From contig NZ_CACVAO010000001.1 of assembly GCF_902726645.1 (NCBI RefSeq), positions 1,612,001 to 1,676,000 of the forward strand: a DNA stretch of 64,000 nucleotides, given 5' to 3'. The DNA comes from Halobacillus ihumii (GTDB taxonomy: Bacteria; Bacillota; Bacilli; Bacillales; Halobacillaceae). The stretch's first letter is position 1; each line of letters begins with the position of its first letter. The notes below the pieces were generated by a model. It saw only the letters and a program-made list of their open reading frames with translations, was not told the origin of the DNA and did no database searches. A program made the position numbers and the translations under genes. Below, piece after piece: positions 25,604 to 34,905 of the stretch.

Positions 25604-26878
25604 ATGGAAAGGCTTACAAAGGATCTGGCTGCTAATCTAGACCATCACGATTCGTTACAATCATTCAAGACTGAATTTTATTTACCTAAAAATACATTCT
25701 ATATGGATGGAAATTCTCTCGGCCTCCTTTCTAAGAGAGCTGAACAAGCTTTACTAACTTCTCTTCAGGATTGGAAGCAGTTTGGCATCAATGGATGGAC
25801 AGAGGGGAAACAGCCCTGGTTTTACCTGTCCGAAAAACTCGGAGCTATGACAGCTCCATTGCTTGGGGCTAAACCTGAGGAAGTCATTAATACAGGTTCT
25901 ATCACGACTAACATTCATCAACTGTTGGCAACGTTTTATAAACCATCAGGAAAGAAGACTAAAATTTTGGCGGATGCACTAAACTTTCCTTCTGACATTT
26001 ATGCCTTAAAAAGTCAGCTTGAGCTGCATGGATATGATCCAGAGGAACATTTGGTACAGGTAGAGAGTTCGGATGGACGAACATTATCTGAAGATCGGAT
26101 CATTAATGCTATGACAGAGGATATGGCTCTAATTCTTCTGCCATCGGTTCTTTATCGAAGCGGCCAGCTGCTCGACATCCCTATGATCACGAAAGCTGCT
26201 CATGAGCGTGGAATCACCATTGGATTCGACTTAGCCCACTCCATAGGCGCCCTTCCCCATCAGCTCCATGACTGGGGAATCGATTTCGCTGTCTGGTGTA
26301 CATATAAATACTTGAATAGCGGCCCAGGAGGAGTTGGCGGCCTGTTTGTACATGAGAAACACCTTGGAAAGAAACCAGGGCTGGCCGGCTGGTTTAGTTC
26401 CAATAAAGATAAACAGTTTGATATGGATCATAACCTCACTCAGGCTGAAAGCGCGGGAGCTTTTCAAATCGGAACACCACATATTTTAAGCTCTGCTCCT
26501 CTCGTAGGTTCACTGGAAATTTTCCAGGAAGCAGGAATAGAACGGATTCGTGAAAAATCCTTAAAACAAACTCGTTTTTTAATAAATTTTATTAAAGAAG
26601 AGTTGAGCGAATTTGGGTTTACGATTGCTAACCCGGAGGAAGATGAACGAAGAGGCGGACATGTCAGCATAATTCATGAAGAAGCAGCTAGTATTTGCAA
26701 AGCATTAAAAGCCAAGCAAATCATTCCTGATTTCAGGGCGCCTAATGTGATCCGTCTGGCACCCATCGCCCTTTATACTTCCTATTCTGACCTTTATCAA
26801 GTTATGATGACGCTAAAGTACCTTGTACAAAGTGGAAAATATAAACAATTCAAAAATGAGCGCGACACTATTGCTTAG
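25604..26878 (+). CDS. kynU: kynureninase
   Basis: Pyridoxal-phosphate enzyme that cleaves L-kynurenine to anthranilate and alanine. The 424-aa chain has the fold type I signature of the family: [20 protein letters not shown] near the N-terminus, [35 protein letters not shown] (cofactor Asp) and [20 protein letters not shown] with the Schiff-base lysine. The C-terminal RGGHVSIIH and [20 protein letters not shown] are also usual. GTG at 25592 touches the binding site, so the ATG at 25604 (AAGGGTGG, 9-base gap) is preferred. kynB follows after 12 bases, giving a kynUB operon. kynA is at 60797 in this window. No kynurenine 3-monooxygenase is seen, so the path probably ends at anthranilate. Confidence 0.94.
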   Translation: MERLTKDLAANLDHHDSLQSFKTEFYLPKNTFYMDGNSLGLLSKRAEQALLTSLQDWKQFGINGWTEGKQPWFYLSEKLGAMTAPLLGAKPEEVINTGSITTNIHQLLATFYKPSGKKTKILADALNFPSDIYALKSQLELHGYDPEEHLVQVESSDGRTLSEDRIINAMTEDMALILLPSVLYRSGQLLDIPMITKAAHERGITIGFDLAHSIGALPHQLHDWGIDFAVWCTYKYLNSGPGGVGGLFVHEKHLGKKPGLAGWFSSNKDKQFDMDHNLTQAESAGAFQIGTPHILSSAPLVGSLEIFQEAGIERIREKSLKQTRFLINFIKEELSEFGFTIANPEEDERRGGHVSIIHEEAASICKALKAKQIIPDFRAPNVIRLAPIALYTSYSDLYQVMMTLKYLVQSGKYKQFKNERDTIA

Positions 26879-26890
26879 GGAGGAAATTTA

Positions 26891-27511
26891 ATGAAACTAA
26901 TTGACATTTCAATGACACTCAATGATTCAACACCGCCTTGGCCAGGAGATGAGCCTTTCCGATACGAACTAACCGCATCCATGGAAGAAACAGGAGCTGT
27001 TAATGTCGGAAGTCACAAGGGGAGCAATCATATCGGCACACATGTCGATGCCCCTTTCCATTATGATTCTAATGGACTGAAAATGGCTGAGATTCCTGTC
27101 GAACGTTTTATGGGAGAAGCTCTTGTTCTTAATATGGAGGGGAAAGAGACGATCACGAAAGAGGATTTAGAAGCGTTTGAATTTGAAGGGGTCAGTAAGG
27201 TGCTTTTCCGGTCAACCAGCTGGAAAGACCGCACCAAATTTCCAGAGAGTTATACTGTGATTGGTGAAGATGTCGGTCCTTTTTTAAAAGAACAAGGCAT
27301 TGAATTGATAGGTGTCGACACCCCATCTGTCGACGCTGAAACAAGTAAGAACCTACCCGCTCACCATTCCCTTTATGACAACGATGTGTTTATCTTAGAA
27401 AGTATTGTGCTTGATCATGTTGCCCCAGGCCGATACGAACTTATGGCATTTCCGCTTAAAATGGACCAGGCTGATGGCAGTCCTGTCCGTGCGGTTTTGC
27501 GGCAAATATAA
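26891..27511 (+). CDS. kynB: kynurenine formamidase (arylformamidase)
   Basis: Metal-dependent cyclase-like hydrolase that removes the formyl group from N-formylkynurenine, the step between KynA and KynU. The 206-aa protein has the family motif H-x-G-T-H-x-D-x-P-x-H as NHIGTHVDAPFHYDSNG near residue 50 and the supporting motif GVDTPSVDAETSKNLPAHHS near residue 150. The ATG at 26891 follows GGGAGG. It is 12 bases after kynU, so co-translation is likely, and the operon ends in a 19-bp bidirectional terminator. The presence of all three Kyn steps in one window supports this assignment over a generic cyclase. Confidence 0.94.
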   Translation: MKLIDISMTLNDSTPPWPGDEPFRYELTASMEETGAVNVGSHKGSNHIGTHVDAPFHYDSNGLKMAEIPVERFMGEALVLNMEGKETITKEDLEAFEFEGVSKVLFRSTSWKDRTKFPESYTVIGEDVGPFLKEQGIELIGVDTPSVDAETSKNLPAHHSLYDNDVFILESIVLDHVAPGRYELMAFPLKMDQADGSPVRAVLRQI

Positions 27512-27555
27512 TAAAAGAGCTCTTGCGCCAATATACGCGCAAGAGCTCTTTTATT
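27510..27555. terminator. 19-bp bidirectional terminator
   Basis: AATAAAAGAGCTCTTGCGC and its exact inverted copy flank an 8-base loop between the convergent kynB and BCCT genes; A/T tracts at both ends suit both directions. It overlaps both stop codons. Confidence 0.92.
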
Positions 27556-29083
27556 ATTTCTTTATATTTTGTTCAATAGCCATTTGTTTGGCAACGCGCG
27601 GCGCCAGCCAAATCATTGGCAATAATAACAGAGATACAGGGACTGCTGTAACAACAATAAAGTTCTGCAACTGTGTAATTCCACTATCTCCTGTAATTAG
27701 AAGGATCGCTGCAATAGCCCCCATAATTACAGACCAGAAAACACGAAGCCATACTTTCGGGTTCCCTTCACCCGTGACAGCCATCGCAATCGTATATGCC
27801 ATTGAATCACTTGTCGTTACGACAAACAAAATCGTTAGTAGTAAGAACAAAGGAGAAATAATGGCTGCCCATGGAAGTTGCTCAGTAATAGCAAACATTG
27901 CTGCGGGTTTGCCTGCCGCATTCAATGCCTCAGAGACTGATCCCGGATTTTGCAGTTCAAAAAATATACCCGATCCGCCAAGAATCGTAAACCAGAAAGT
28001 AGAGATGACTGGTGCAAAAATGGAAATGGCTACGATAATTTCACGAATCGTACGGCCTCGGGAGATACGGCTTACCAGAATGGCCATCATAGGACCATAG
28101 CCAATAAACCATCCCCAGAAAAATACGGTCCATAGCGATAACCAATCCGAATCACCACGGAATGTGCTCATTGGTATGAACTGATCTATATAGACCCCAA
28201 ATGACGAAACGAAATGATCAATGATAAATCCTCCTGGACCAAAAATCACAATAAAAATCATCAGACCTAGTGCAAGGCGAACATTAAAGCTGCTTAAAAA
28301 CTGAATCCCTTTATACAGACCCGTTACAGCTGATATTGTCGAAATTAAAACCACGGCAATGATAATTAAAACTTGAGTCCCAAATTCGTTAGGGATGCCA
28401 AATATTTCTTGAAGCCCATAACTTGCTTGCAATCCAAGAAAGCCAATTGGACCGATCGTTCCCGCTGCCACAGCAATGATAGAAAAAGCATCGACAAGTG
28501 TTCCGAACCAATTGTGGCGGATGTTTTCTCCAAAAATAGGGTAAAGAAGCGTTCTTGGCTTCATTGGCATACCTTTGTGATAATGACCATACATCATCAC
28601 GACTGCACTAATCGTTCCTAATATCGCCCAAGCTAAAAATCCCCAATGCATAAAGCTTTGCGCCAGTGCTGGATTTATAGCGGCTTTTGTTCCAGCCTCA
28701 ATTCCTGATTGTGACAGATATGGAGGAACCGTAAGAAAATGATAAAGAGGCTCTGCAGCGGCCCAAAACACACCTCCTCCGGCTAATAAAGTAGCCATAA
28801 TAATCGATAACCACTTGTATAAACTTATTTCGGGTTTGTCGATTCCGCCCATTTTAATTTTTCCATATTTAGAAAATGCCAGCCAGATACCAACAAAGAA
28901 AGTGGCTAGCATCAATAGCTGCCAGAATGCTCCAAAGTAAGTAACTGACCAGGCAAAGGTTCTACTGACAAAGGTTTCAATCCATGTAATATTAATAAGT
29001 GCTAAAATAACAAAGAGCAGTAAAGCACCGCCGCTAATTATAAAAACGGGCCAGTCTACTCTTCCGGTTTGTTTATCATTCAT
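27554..29083 (-). CDS. BCCT-family compatible-solute transporter
   Basis: A 509-aa sodium- or proton-coupled carrier of the betaine/choline/carnitine family, for importing osmoprotectants in salt stress. About twelve membrane helices are visible. The family's Trp-rich signature is present: WTVFFWGWFIGYGPMMAILV, SRISRGRTIREIIVAISIFA near residue 325, with MHWGFLAWAILGTISAVVMM and the central LLAGGGVFWAAAEPLYHFLT. The start is the ATG at 29083 after AGGAG. The sequence does not tell glycine betaine from choline or carnitine; the neighbouring kyn genes give no hint. It is monocistronic. With NhaC and two CPA1 antiporters it suits a halophile. Confidence 0.88.
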   Translation of the reverse strand: MNDKQTGRVDWPVFIISGGALLLFVILALINITWIETFVSRTFAWSVTYFGAFWQLLMLATFFVGIWLAFSKYGKIKMGGIDKPEISLYKWLSIIMATLLAGGGVFWAAAEPLYHFLTVPPYLSQSGIEAGTKAAINPALAQSFMHWGFLAWAILGTISAVVMMYGHYHKGMPMKPRTLLYPIFGENIRHNWFGTLVDAFSIIAVAAGTIGPIGFLGLQASYGLQEIFGIPNEFGTQVLIIIAVVLISTISAVTGLYKGIQFLSSFNVRLALGLMIFIVIFGPGGFIIDHFVSSFGVYIDQFIPMSTFRGDSDWLSLWTVFFWGWFIGYGPMMAILVSRISRGRTIREIIVAISIFAPVISTFWFTILGGSGIFFELQNPGSVSEALNAAGKPAAMFAITEQLPWAAIISPLFLLLTILFVVTTSDSMAYTIAMAVTGEGNPKVWLRVFWSVIMGAIAAILLITGDSGITQLQNFIVVTAVPVSLLLLPMIWLAPRVAKQMAIEQNIKK

Positions 29084-29182
29084 ACAGAACTCCTTTATTC
29101 ATTAATCTTGTTTTTTTGCGCACATTGCAACACTCTACCACCTATTATTGTATTATGTAAAGAAAAGTCTGCTTTCACCCAA

Positions 29183-29219
29183 AAAAAGACTGCAGTTTTC
29201 ACTTCACTGCAGTCTTTTT
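29183..29219 (-). terminator. terminator of the small CxxC gene
   Basis: A perfect 14-bp stem AAAAAGACTGCAGT / ACTGCAGTCTTTTT with a 9-base loop; the minus-strand tail is TTTTTTT. Confidence 0.85.
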
Positions 29220-29224
29220 CATTC

Positions 29225-29404
29225 TTATTTATCCTTTTCTTCATCTAACACATGATCTTTGTCACGATGGCGCTTTTGGCAATCTTTACACATCGTTATT
29301 TTGGCTTCTTGTTTTGTTCGTAACATCTTACCACAGCTGCTGCACTTGCCAAGCGTATTTGGGTTTGACTGAAATCCAGGAAGTTCACTTTCGATATCAA
29401 CCAT
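29225..29404 (-). CDS. small zinc-ribbon-like protein
   Basis: A 59-aa protein with two C-x2-C pairs: CSSCGKMLRTKQEA near residue 21 and MCKDCQKRHRDKDH near residue 39, a spacing that would form one zinc ribbon. The tail is charged (HVLDEEKDK). The ATG at 29404 follows AAGGAGG with good spacing and the stop is followed within 10 bases by a clear terminator, so it is a compact single gene. I do not recognise a named family; small two-pair proteins of this kind are often regulators or nucleic-acid binders, but no function is claimed. Confidence 0.78.
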   Translation of the reverse strand: MVDIESELPGFQSNPNTLGKCSSCGKMLRTKQEAKITMCKDCQKRHRDKDHVLDEEKDK

Positions 29405-29570
29405 GAAAAAGCCTCCTTTTATTCTCTGTACGTGTGTTATACCCTACTTTTTATTTTTTCAATCCCCCTATTCATCATTATATGGGAATTATAAGGATTC
29501 ATGAAAAAGCCGCTGGACACCGCTTCTTCACTTTCCTCAGTCTCCTCGCACTTATTTTTTGAAATAAAAA

Positions 29571-29650
29571 CTATTCGCGGTTATATTCAAATTATCGCTG
29601 ATATATTTTAATTATCGCGGTAATATAAGATTTTTCGCAGATAAACATCC
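29571..29650. repeat. four-unit 20-bp tandem array
   Basis: Four consecutive 20-base units begin at 29571, 29591, 29611 and 29631. Each has TCGC at positions 5-8; units 1-3 continue with a TATAT-like A/T block, for example attatcgctgatatatttta. Units are related but not identical, so this is not a fresh slippage product. No coding frame crosses it. Nothing else was recognised in the 357-base gap 29405-29761 apart from the aminopeptidase terminator. Confidence 0.7.
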
Positions 29651-29710
29651 TTGTCCATATCATCACTGCCTTTATCCCTGGAAAAACATTAGACTTTCTC
29701 GACAGACTTA

Positions 29711-29736
29711 AAAAGACGCTGATTTCAGCGTCTTTT
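29711..29736 (-). terminator. terminator of the M29 aminopeptidase
   Basis: AAAAGACGCTGA / TCAGCGTCTTTT, a near-perfect palindrome with a short loop, lies just after the aminopeptidase stop. Confidence 0.75.
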
Positions 29737-29761
29737 CTCAGGAAGGCTATTTCATAGTAAT

Positions 29762-31009
29762 TTACTCAAAAGAGATGGCCCAGCTTCCCTTCCTCATCAC
29801 TGGTTCCGTAGTTCCGTCTTCAAGGACACCATCAATGTCCAATTCATCTGAACCCATCATGAAATCCACATGACTTAAGCTGTGGTTAACACCACTTTGA
29901 TCAAGTTGTTCTTCACTCATGTCAGATCCGCCTTCAACGTTGTTCGGATAAGCTTTCCCTAATGCCAAATGGCAGGAGGCATTTTCATCATACAGCGTAT
30001 TATAGAAGATTAAACCGGATTGAGAAATCGGTGATTCATGCGGGACAAGAGCGAGTTCCCCAAGTCTGGTGGAGCCTTCATCAGTATCCAGCAAATGCTG
30101 CAGCGTTTCTTCTCCTTCTTCTGCTTTAAAATCTACTACTTTACCATCTTTAAAAGTGAGTGTGAAATTATCGATCACATTGCCTCCATAATTAAGAGGT
30201 TTTGTACTTGAAACTTGACCGTTTACTCCGTATTTATGCGGTGCAGTAAACACCTCTTCTGTTGGCATATTGGGATTGAAAGGTACGTTACTTTCAACGG
30301 TTTGGGAAGCTCCACCCTTCCAGATATGGTTGTTTGGCAGTTCCACTTCAAGATCAGTCCCAGGAGCCTTGTAAATAAGTTTGCTATATTTTTTCTTGTT
30401 GAGGAATTGCTTTGCTTTGATCAACGTCTGGTTATGATCTTCCCAGGCAGCCACAGGGTCTTCCCTGTCAACTCTCACAATACTGAATATCTGCTCCCAC
30501 AATTTTTCTACAGCTTTTTCTTCAGACTCACCTGGGAATATCTTTTGCGCCCAGGCCGGGATAGGGATGCTGACGATTGACCACTGAATACGATCATTCA
30601 TTGTAAAATCTCTGAATTTCGTCATCGCTTCGGATCGAGCTTTAGTTGCAGCTGCTACCTTTCCAGCATCAATTCCTTTTAACAGATCTGGATCTGTAGA
30701 CCTGATGGAAAGGATAGCTGCCCCTTTTTCCCCGAAGTAACTAAACATGTCCCTTTGCCAGTCAGGCACTTCCTTTAACGTTTCCACATCGGCATACTCA
30801 TAACGAAGGCGTGTAAGTTCGTCATCCGCCCAGACAATATGCACATCTTCAGCGCCCATTTCATAGGCTTTTCTAGCTACAATTCTAGTAAATGGTGCAC
30901 CTTCTACTGTTGAATTAATCATGAGCTTCTGGTCTTTCTGTAAGTTCACCCCTGTACGCAGGGCAAGCTCTGCATACTTTTCTAATTGTTCTTGACTAGG
31001 TAATAACAT
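29762..31009 (-). CDS. ampS: M29-family aminopeptidase (AmpS/PepS type)
   Basis: A 415-aa cytoplasmic metalloaminopeptidase of peptidase family M29. Typical blocks are present: EGAPFTRIVARKAYEMGAED near residue 38, NVPFNPNMPTEEVFTAPHKY near residue 240 (metal Glu and His), the LNYGGNVIDNFTLTFKDGKV strand, then ELALVPHESPISQSGLIFYN (metal Glu and His), LYDENASCHLALGKAYP and HVDFMMGSDELDIDG (last ligands). Length matches B. subtilis AmpS. The ATG at 31009 follows AGGGGAGG. It is alone between two terminators. The substrate range (broad N-terminal residues) is known from the family. Confidence 0.9.
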   Translation of the reverse strand: MLLPSQEQLEKYAELALRTGVNLQKDQKLMINSTVEGAPFTRIVARKAYEMGAEDVHIVWADDELTRLRYEYADVETLKEVPDWQRDMFSYFGEKGAAILSIRSTDPDLLKGIDAGKVAAATKARSEAMTKFRDFTMNDRIQWSIVSIPIPAWAQKIFPGESEEKAVEKLWEQIFSIVRVDREDPVAAWEDHNQTLIKAKQFLNKKKYSKLIYKAPGTDLEVELPNNHIWKGGASQTVESNVPFNPNMPTEEVFTAPHKYGVNGQVSSTKPLNYGGNVIDNFTLTFKDGKVVDFKAEEGEETLQHLLDTDEGSTRLGELALVPHESPISQSGLIFYNTLYDENASCHLALGKAYPNNVEGGSDMSEEQLDQSGVNHSLSHVDFMMGSDELDIDGVLEDGTTEPVMRKGSWAISFE

Positions 31010-31076
31010 CGGTTTTCCTCCCCTTGGTTGTTATGTATCCGTATACATTATTTCACAATTCCTATCCTCATACAAA

Positions 31077-31111
31077 AAAGAAGACCCAACCACAGGAATG
31101 CCTGTGATTGG
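31077..31111 (-). terminator. terminator of the mechanosensitive channel-like gene
   Basis: CCAA-x-CACAGG pairs with CCTGTG-x-TTGG around AATG; the minus-strand tail contains CTTCTTTTTT. Confidence 0.82.
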
Positions 31112-31124
31112 ATCATATTAAAGA

Positions 31125-32687
31125 TTAAAAGTGATCATTTGAATAGTCATCATTTGGGGAGTCTTGTTGTTGAGAGTGGTCCACTTTTACTTTACTAAGT
31201 TTCCTGTCCATTTTATCTAAATATTTGGAAGCGTGCTCGCGTCCTCCTAAACCAAAGGATAAGCCAAATGCTAAAGCGACTCCTCCCAGAATCAGGATAA
31301 AGGCTGCATTAATAATAGAATCTGCAATCCCCAGCTGATCAAGGGCCATAAAGAAGGCGAAAACAATAATCGCATACTTGGCGATCAGGTTTAGTACGTG
31401 GGGAGAGCCTGATGAATTTCGAAGCAGACCTCCTAATAACTTGGCCGTCAAATTCGCTAACCATAATCCGAAGCCAAGAATAAGGATCGCTGCTAGTACA
31501 GAAGGTAAATAGGCAGCTACGCCTGTAGCTAGATCAACCATAAATTCAAGGTTGAGTATTTGCATTGCTTCCACAACGAATAAGAAAACAATTAAAATCT
31601 GAACAATATAACCAACAAACTCAGAAAGGGATGGCACTTGATCATTATCATCCAGGCGCCCAAGCCCCATTCGGTTCATTAATCCGTTAAATCCAACGCG
31701 ATTCAGAATGGAAACGACAATATCTTTCAACACTTTACCGATCATTATACCTGCCAAGATGAATACAATCGCTGTTGCAATTTCAGGCAGCATTGTCAGA
31801 ATATCATTTAACATACTAATTGCTGGTTCAGATATGCCTCTAATATCAAGAGTTTCAAGGGCTGAAATGGTTACTGGTATCATAATTAAGACAAACGCAA
31901 TGGTTCCAATTACATCAGAAACCGTTGTTCCTTGAAATACACGGTTCAATTTGAGCTTCTCCGTCAGTTTTTCAGTACCAATACTCTTCAGGAAATTACT
32001 TAGGATATTACTGACTAGACGAGCAATCACCCATCCGATCAGAACGATTAATGCCGCAGCAAAAAGCTTAGGTATAAATGATAGAATACTATTTAACATG
32101 CCAGCGAACGGTTCGCTGATACCTTCCATGTCTAGAGCACCAAGTACTGCTGGTAAAAAGATAAGCAAGATTAAATAAAAGACGACTTGACCAGCTGTAT
32201 CAATTGCTTTGTTTCCTGCTTCTTCATGATCAACAGCTTTTGTTTTAACTAGCATTTTGTTCGCATTTACTTTGCGTCCGCCAGATTCAATTAACCTCTT
32301 CACTACAGTAGCTACCAACCAGGCAACTAATAAAATGATACCTGCTTTGATTATATTAGGAATAGCACCTGTAATGGATGAGAGCATAGAGACGAGTGGT
32401 TCCGCCAGCAGATTTAAGCTAAGAATGTTGAAGAACCATACAAAAGCAAAGATCATAATGATCCAGAACGCAATTTTACTTATGATCGTTTCACTTGAGC
32501 TATTTGCACTTCTCTTTTCTCCCTCACCAAAAAGCTTATCATCCCATTTTGTTTTCTGGAGACCCTTTCTAACTGCTCCTTCAACAGCCTTAGCGATGAT
32601 ATAGCCAAGAAGCAATACCACCAAAGCAAGAATCAATTCAGGTAATTTACTAGTCATATTCATAAATTCCTCTTGCATTGAGCTCAT
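31125..32687 (-). CDS. mechanosensitive ion channel-like membrane protein with repeated TM units
   Basis: A 520-aa membrane protein built from several copies of the conserved TM-helix unit found in MscS-related proteins: LPELILALVVLLLGYIIAKA near residue 15, then IPNIIKAGIILLVAWLVATV, IPKLFAAALIVLIGWVIARL, LPEIATAIVFILAGIMIGKV and LPSVLAAILILGFGLWLANL, each followed by a basic amphipathic stretch. The C-terminus has a glycine-rich helix (ALAFGLSFGLGGREHASKYL), like the pore helix of the group, and an acidic tail. The true MscS beta domain is not clear, so gating is uncertain. GTG at 32693 is too near the binding site, so the ATG at 32687 (9-base gap from GGAAGG) is chosen. It probably helps with osmotic downshock. 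Confidence 0.82.
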   Translation of the reverse strand: MSSMQEEFMNMTSKLPELILALVVLLLGYIIAKAVEGAVRKGLQKTKWDDKLFGEGEKRSANSSSETIISKIAFWIIMIFAFVWFFNILSLNLLAEPLVSMLSSITGAIPNIIKAGIILLVAWLVATVVKRLIESGGRKVNANKMLVKTKAVDHEEAGNKAIDTAGQVVFYLILLIFLPAVLGALDMEGISEPFAGMLNSILSFIPKLFAAALIVLIGWVIARLVSNILSNFLKSIGTEKLTEKLKLNRVFQGTTVSDVIGTIAFVLIMIPVTISALETLDIRGISEPAISMLNDILTMLPEIATAIVFILAGIMIGKVLKDIVVSILNRVGFNGLMNRMGLGRLDDNDQVPSLSEFVGYIVQILIVFLFVVEAMQILNLEFMVDLATGVAAYLPSVLAAILILGFGLWLANLTAKLLGGLLRNSSGSPHVLNLIAKYAIIVFAFFMALDQLGIADSIINAAFILILGGVALAFGLSFGLGGREHASKYLDKMDRKLSKVKVDHSQQQDSPNDDYSNDHF

Positions 32688-32751
32688 GTTCACTCACCTT
32701 CCTCTGTAAACATTATTTTTACTTCACAGAACCATTCCCCTTTATTCAACA

Positions 32752-32794
32752 AAAAAACACAAAAGTCCCTATTATTATAAAAATAGGGACTTTT
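32752..32794 (-). terminator. terminator of the ABC-F gene
   Basis: A perfect 13-bp stem AAAAGTCCCTATT / AATAGGGACTTTT, followed by GTGTTTTTTTG on the minus strand. Confidence 0.88.
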
Positions 32795-32801
32795 GCGCAT
32801 G

Positions 32802-34700
32802 TCATTCTGTTGCATCTTCTATAATTAAGGAAAGCTCCTCCCAACGATTCATTTTCGTTTCCAGTTTATCCTCTAAGTCCTGCTTGGTTTGATATAATTC
32901 CTCAACTTTATTATAGTCACTTGCTGCATCAGCAATTTTTCCGTCAATAGCCTCGATTTCTTCTTCGATGGCTGTAATGTCATCTTCAATTGTCTCCCAC
33001 TCTTGTTTCTCCCGGTAGGACAATTTACGCTTACGGTTCGATCTGCGGGTTTGTTCCTGGACAGAGGGTTCACTTTTCTCTGACTTCGTTTCTTCCTTTT
33101 TCGAGACCTGTCTTTGTTCAATAAGTTCTGAATAATTTCCATAGAAGGATTCAATGACCCCTTCTCCTTCAAATACCAACAGTTTATCAACGACTCGATC
33201 TAAGAAATAGCGATCGTGCGAAACGGTAATGACTACACCAGGGAATTGTTCCAAATATCCTTCAAGAACGCTTAAGGTTTCGGTATCAAGATCATTCGTA
33301 GGCTCATCGAGAAAGAGAACGTTCGGCTCGCTCATCAATACACGCAGTAAATAAAGCCTGCGTCGTTCCCCGCCGGAAAGACGTTTAATATAGGTCCACT
33401 GTTGTGGTCTTGGAAAAAGGAACCGTTCGAGCATCTGCTCGGCCGTGATTTGCTCACCGTCCGCTGTAGAAATTACTTCAGCAACTTCTTTTATATATTC
33501 AATGACCTTTAATGATTCGTCCATCTCCTCATGATCCTGTGTATAATAGCCAATTTTAACCGTAGAACCAATCGTAAGCTCTCCATGGTCAGGATTAATA
33601 CGCCTCGCCATTATATTTAATAAAGTTGTTTTACCTGAACCATTCGGACCGATGATCCCTAACCTCTCTTCAGGAACCACTAAATAATCAAACTGATTAA
33701 TAATTTGCTTTTCCGCGAAGGAATGGGAGATGTCTTTTAACTCGATAACCTGCTTTCCCAGCCGGGTAGAGCCAATAGCCATATCAACATCTTGTTTATC
33801 ATTGTTGAATGTTTGTTCCTGCATAGCTTCTACACGCTGTTTCCTCGCCTTCTGCTTAGTTGAACGGGCTTTAGCTCCCCGCTTAAGCCAGGCAAGTTCT
33901 CTCCTTAACGTGTTTTGATGCTTCTGTTCAGCTTGACGTTCCCGCTCTTCACGCTCCGCCTTTTTCTCGAGGAACGTTTGGTAATTCCCCTCGTAAGTGT
34001 ACAACGTGCCATTGTCGAGCTCATAAATAAGATTCGTTACCCGATTTAGGAAATAACGGTCGTGGGTAACAACCATTAATGAACCCTTATATTGAGCCAG
34101 GTATTCCTCTAGCCATTCAATAGTCTGATTATCTAAGTGGTTCGTAGGTTCATCAAGCAGCAAAAGATCAGCCGGCTGAATTAATGCCTTAGCCAAGGCT
34201 ACTCTTTTGCGCTGACCTCCAGAAAGTTCCTGAATCGCCTTATTAAAATCAACTATTCCAAGCTTCGTCAAAATCGTCTTCGCCCTCGTATTTGCCTCCC
34301 ACGCACCTGTCTCATCCATACGCTGTTGATAGGTTAACAACTGATTCTGTACGTGCTGATCTTCAGGATTGTCTTGAAGACGCTGCAACACGCGTTCATA
34401 TTCCCTAATCGCAACCATGATCTCAGAGTCACCAAAATAGATTTGCTCTAACACCGTTTTGTCTGCATCTAACTCTGGATCCTGAGGCAAATATTCTACG
34501 GTAAAACCTTTCGCATGCTGTGTTGTTCCTGTATCCGCCGATTCTATCCCTGCGATCGACTTTAGCAGCGTAGATTTCCCTGTACCGTTAACACCAATTA
34601 AACCAATGCGCTGCTGGTTTGAAATGGTAAACGATAGATCGGTAAACAGCTGTTTATCGCCATAACTTTTACTGTATTGCTCAACAGATAAAATGCTCAT
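32802..34700 (-). CDS. yfmR: ABC-F ATPase (YfmR/Uup type)
   Basis: A soluble 632-aa translation factor with two ATP-binding cassettes and no membrane domain. Cassette 1 has Walker A GVNGTGKST near residue 36, the signature LSGGQRKRVALAKAL and Walker B LLLLDEPTNHLD; cassette 2 has GPNGSGKTT, LSGGERRRLYLLRVL and VLFLDEPTNDLD. The basic linker between them (RRELAWLKRGAKARSTKQKA) is the P-site tRNA interaction motif. The C-terminal ~90 residues are a coiled coil, typical of Uup/YfmR. In B. subtilis YfmR relieves stalls at proline-rich stretches alongside EF-P. The ATG at 34700 follows AAAGGGTGAGC. It is monocistronic. Confidence 0.92.
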   Translation of the reverse strand: MSILSVEQYSKSYGDKQLFTDLSFTISNQQRIGLIGVNGTGKSTLLKSIAGIESADTGTTQHAKGFTVEYLPQDPELDADKTVLEQIYFGDSEIMVAIREYERVLQRLQDNPEDQHVQNQLLTYQQRMDETGAWEANTRAKTILTKLGIVDFNKAIQELSGGQRKRVALAKALIQPADLLLLDEPTNHLDNQTIEWLEEYLAQYKGSLMVVTHDRYFLNRVTNLIYELDNGTLYTYEGNYQTFLEKKAEREERERQAEQKHQNTLRRELAWLKRGAKARSTKQKARKQRVEAMQEQTFNNDKQDVDMAIGSTRLGKQVIELKDISHSFAEKQIINQFDYLVVPEERLGIIGPNGSGKTTLLNIMARRINPDHGELTIGSTVKIGYYTQDHEEMDESLKVIEYIKEVAEVISTADGEQITAEQMLERFLFPRPQQWTYIKRLSGGERRRLYLLRVLMSEPNVLFLDEPTNDLDTETLSVLEGYLEQFPGVVITVSHDRYFLDRVVDKLLVFEGEGVIESFYGNYSELIEQRQVSKKEETKSEKSEPSVQEQTRRSNRKRKLSYREKQEWETIEDDITAIEEEIEAIDGKIADAASDYNKVEELYQTKQDLEDKLETKMNRWEELSLIIEDATE

Positions 34701-34782
34701 ATTTCGCTCACCCTTTATCTAACAAACTAACCCCCATTTTATCATACAAGAAAAACGGAAGCGCCTGATATACACCATTTAA

Positions 34783-34818
34783 AAAGCCCCAGGACGTTTT
34801 AAAAACGTTTCTGAGGCT
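34783..34818 (-). terminator. nhaC terminator
   Basis: Imperfect stem (AGCCTCAGAAACGT with ACGTCCTGGGGCT on the minus strand) followed by TTTTT, about 90 bases after nhaC. Confidence 0.7.
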
Positions 34819-34905
34819 CATTTGGATAAAAAGTTTTTTTCACTTGGTTGATCTGCGCCAAACTTTCATTCCCTTGACGCCTGGAAATAACCCATATATT
34901 CACGT

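Noticed and set aside
23373..27511. recQ-kynU-kynB as one defence-like operon
   Set aside because: A terminator follows recQ and kynUB is an ordinary catabolic pair.
27405..28100. 231-codon plus-strand ORF over the kynB end and the BCCT gene
   Set aside because: Mostly a shadow of the minus-strand BCCT transporter, crossing the 19-bp terminator.
25604..29083. a novel operon joining kynUB and the BCCT carrier
   Set aside because: The genes converge on a strong bidirectional terminator, so they are separate units.
29571..29650. CRISPR array
   Set aside because: Units are contiguous and diverged with no separate unique spacers and no cas gene in the window.
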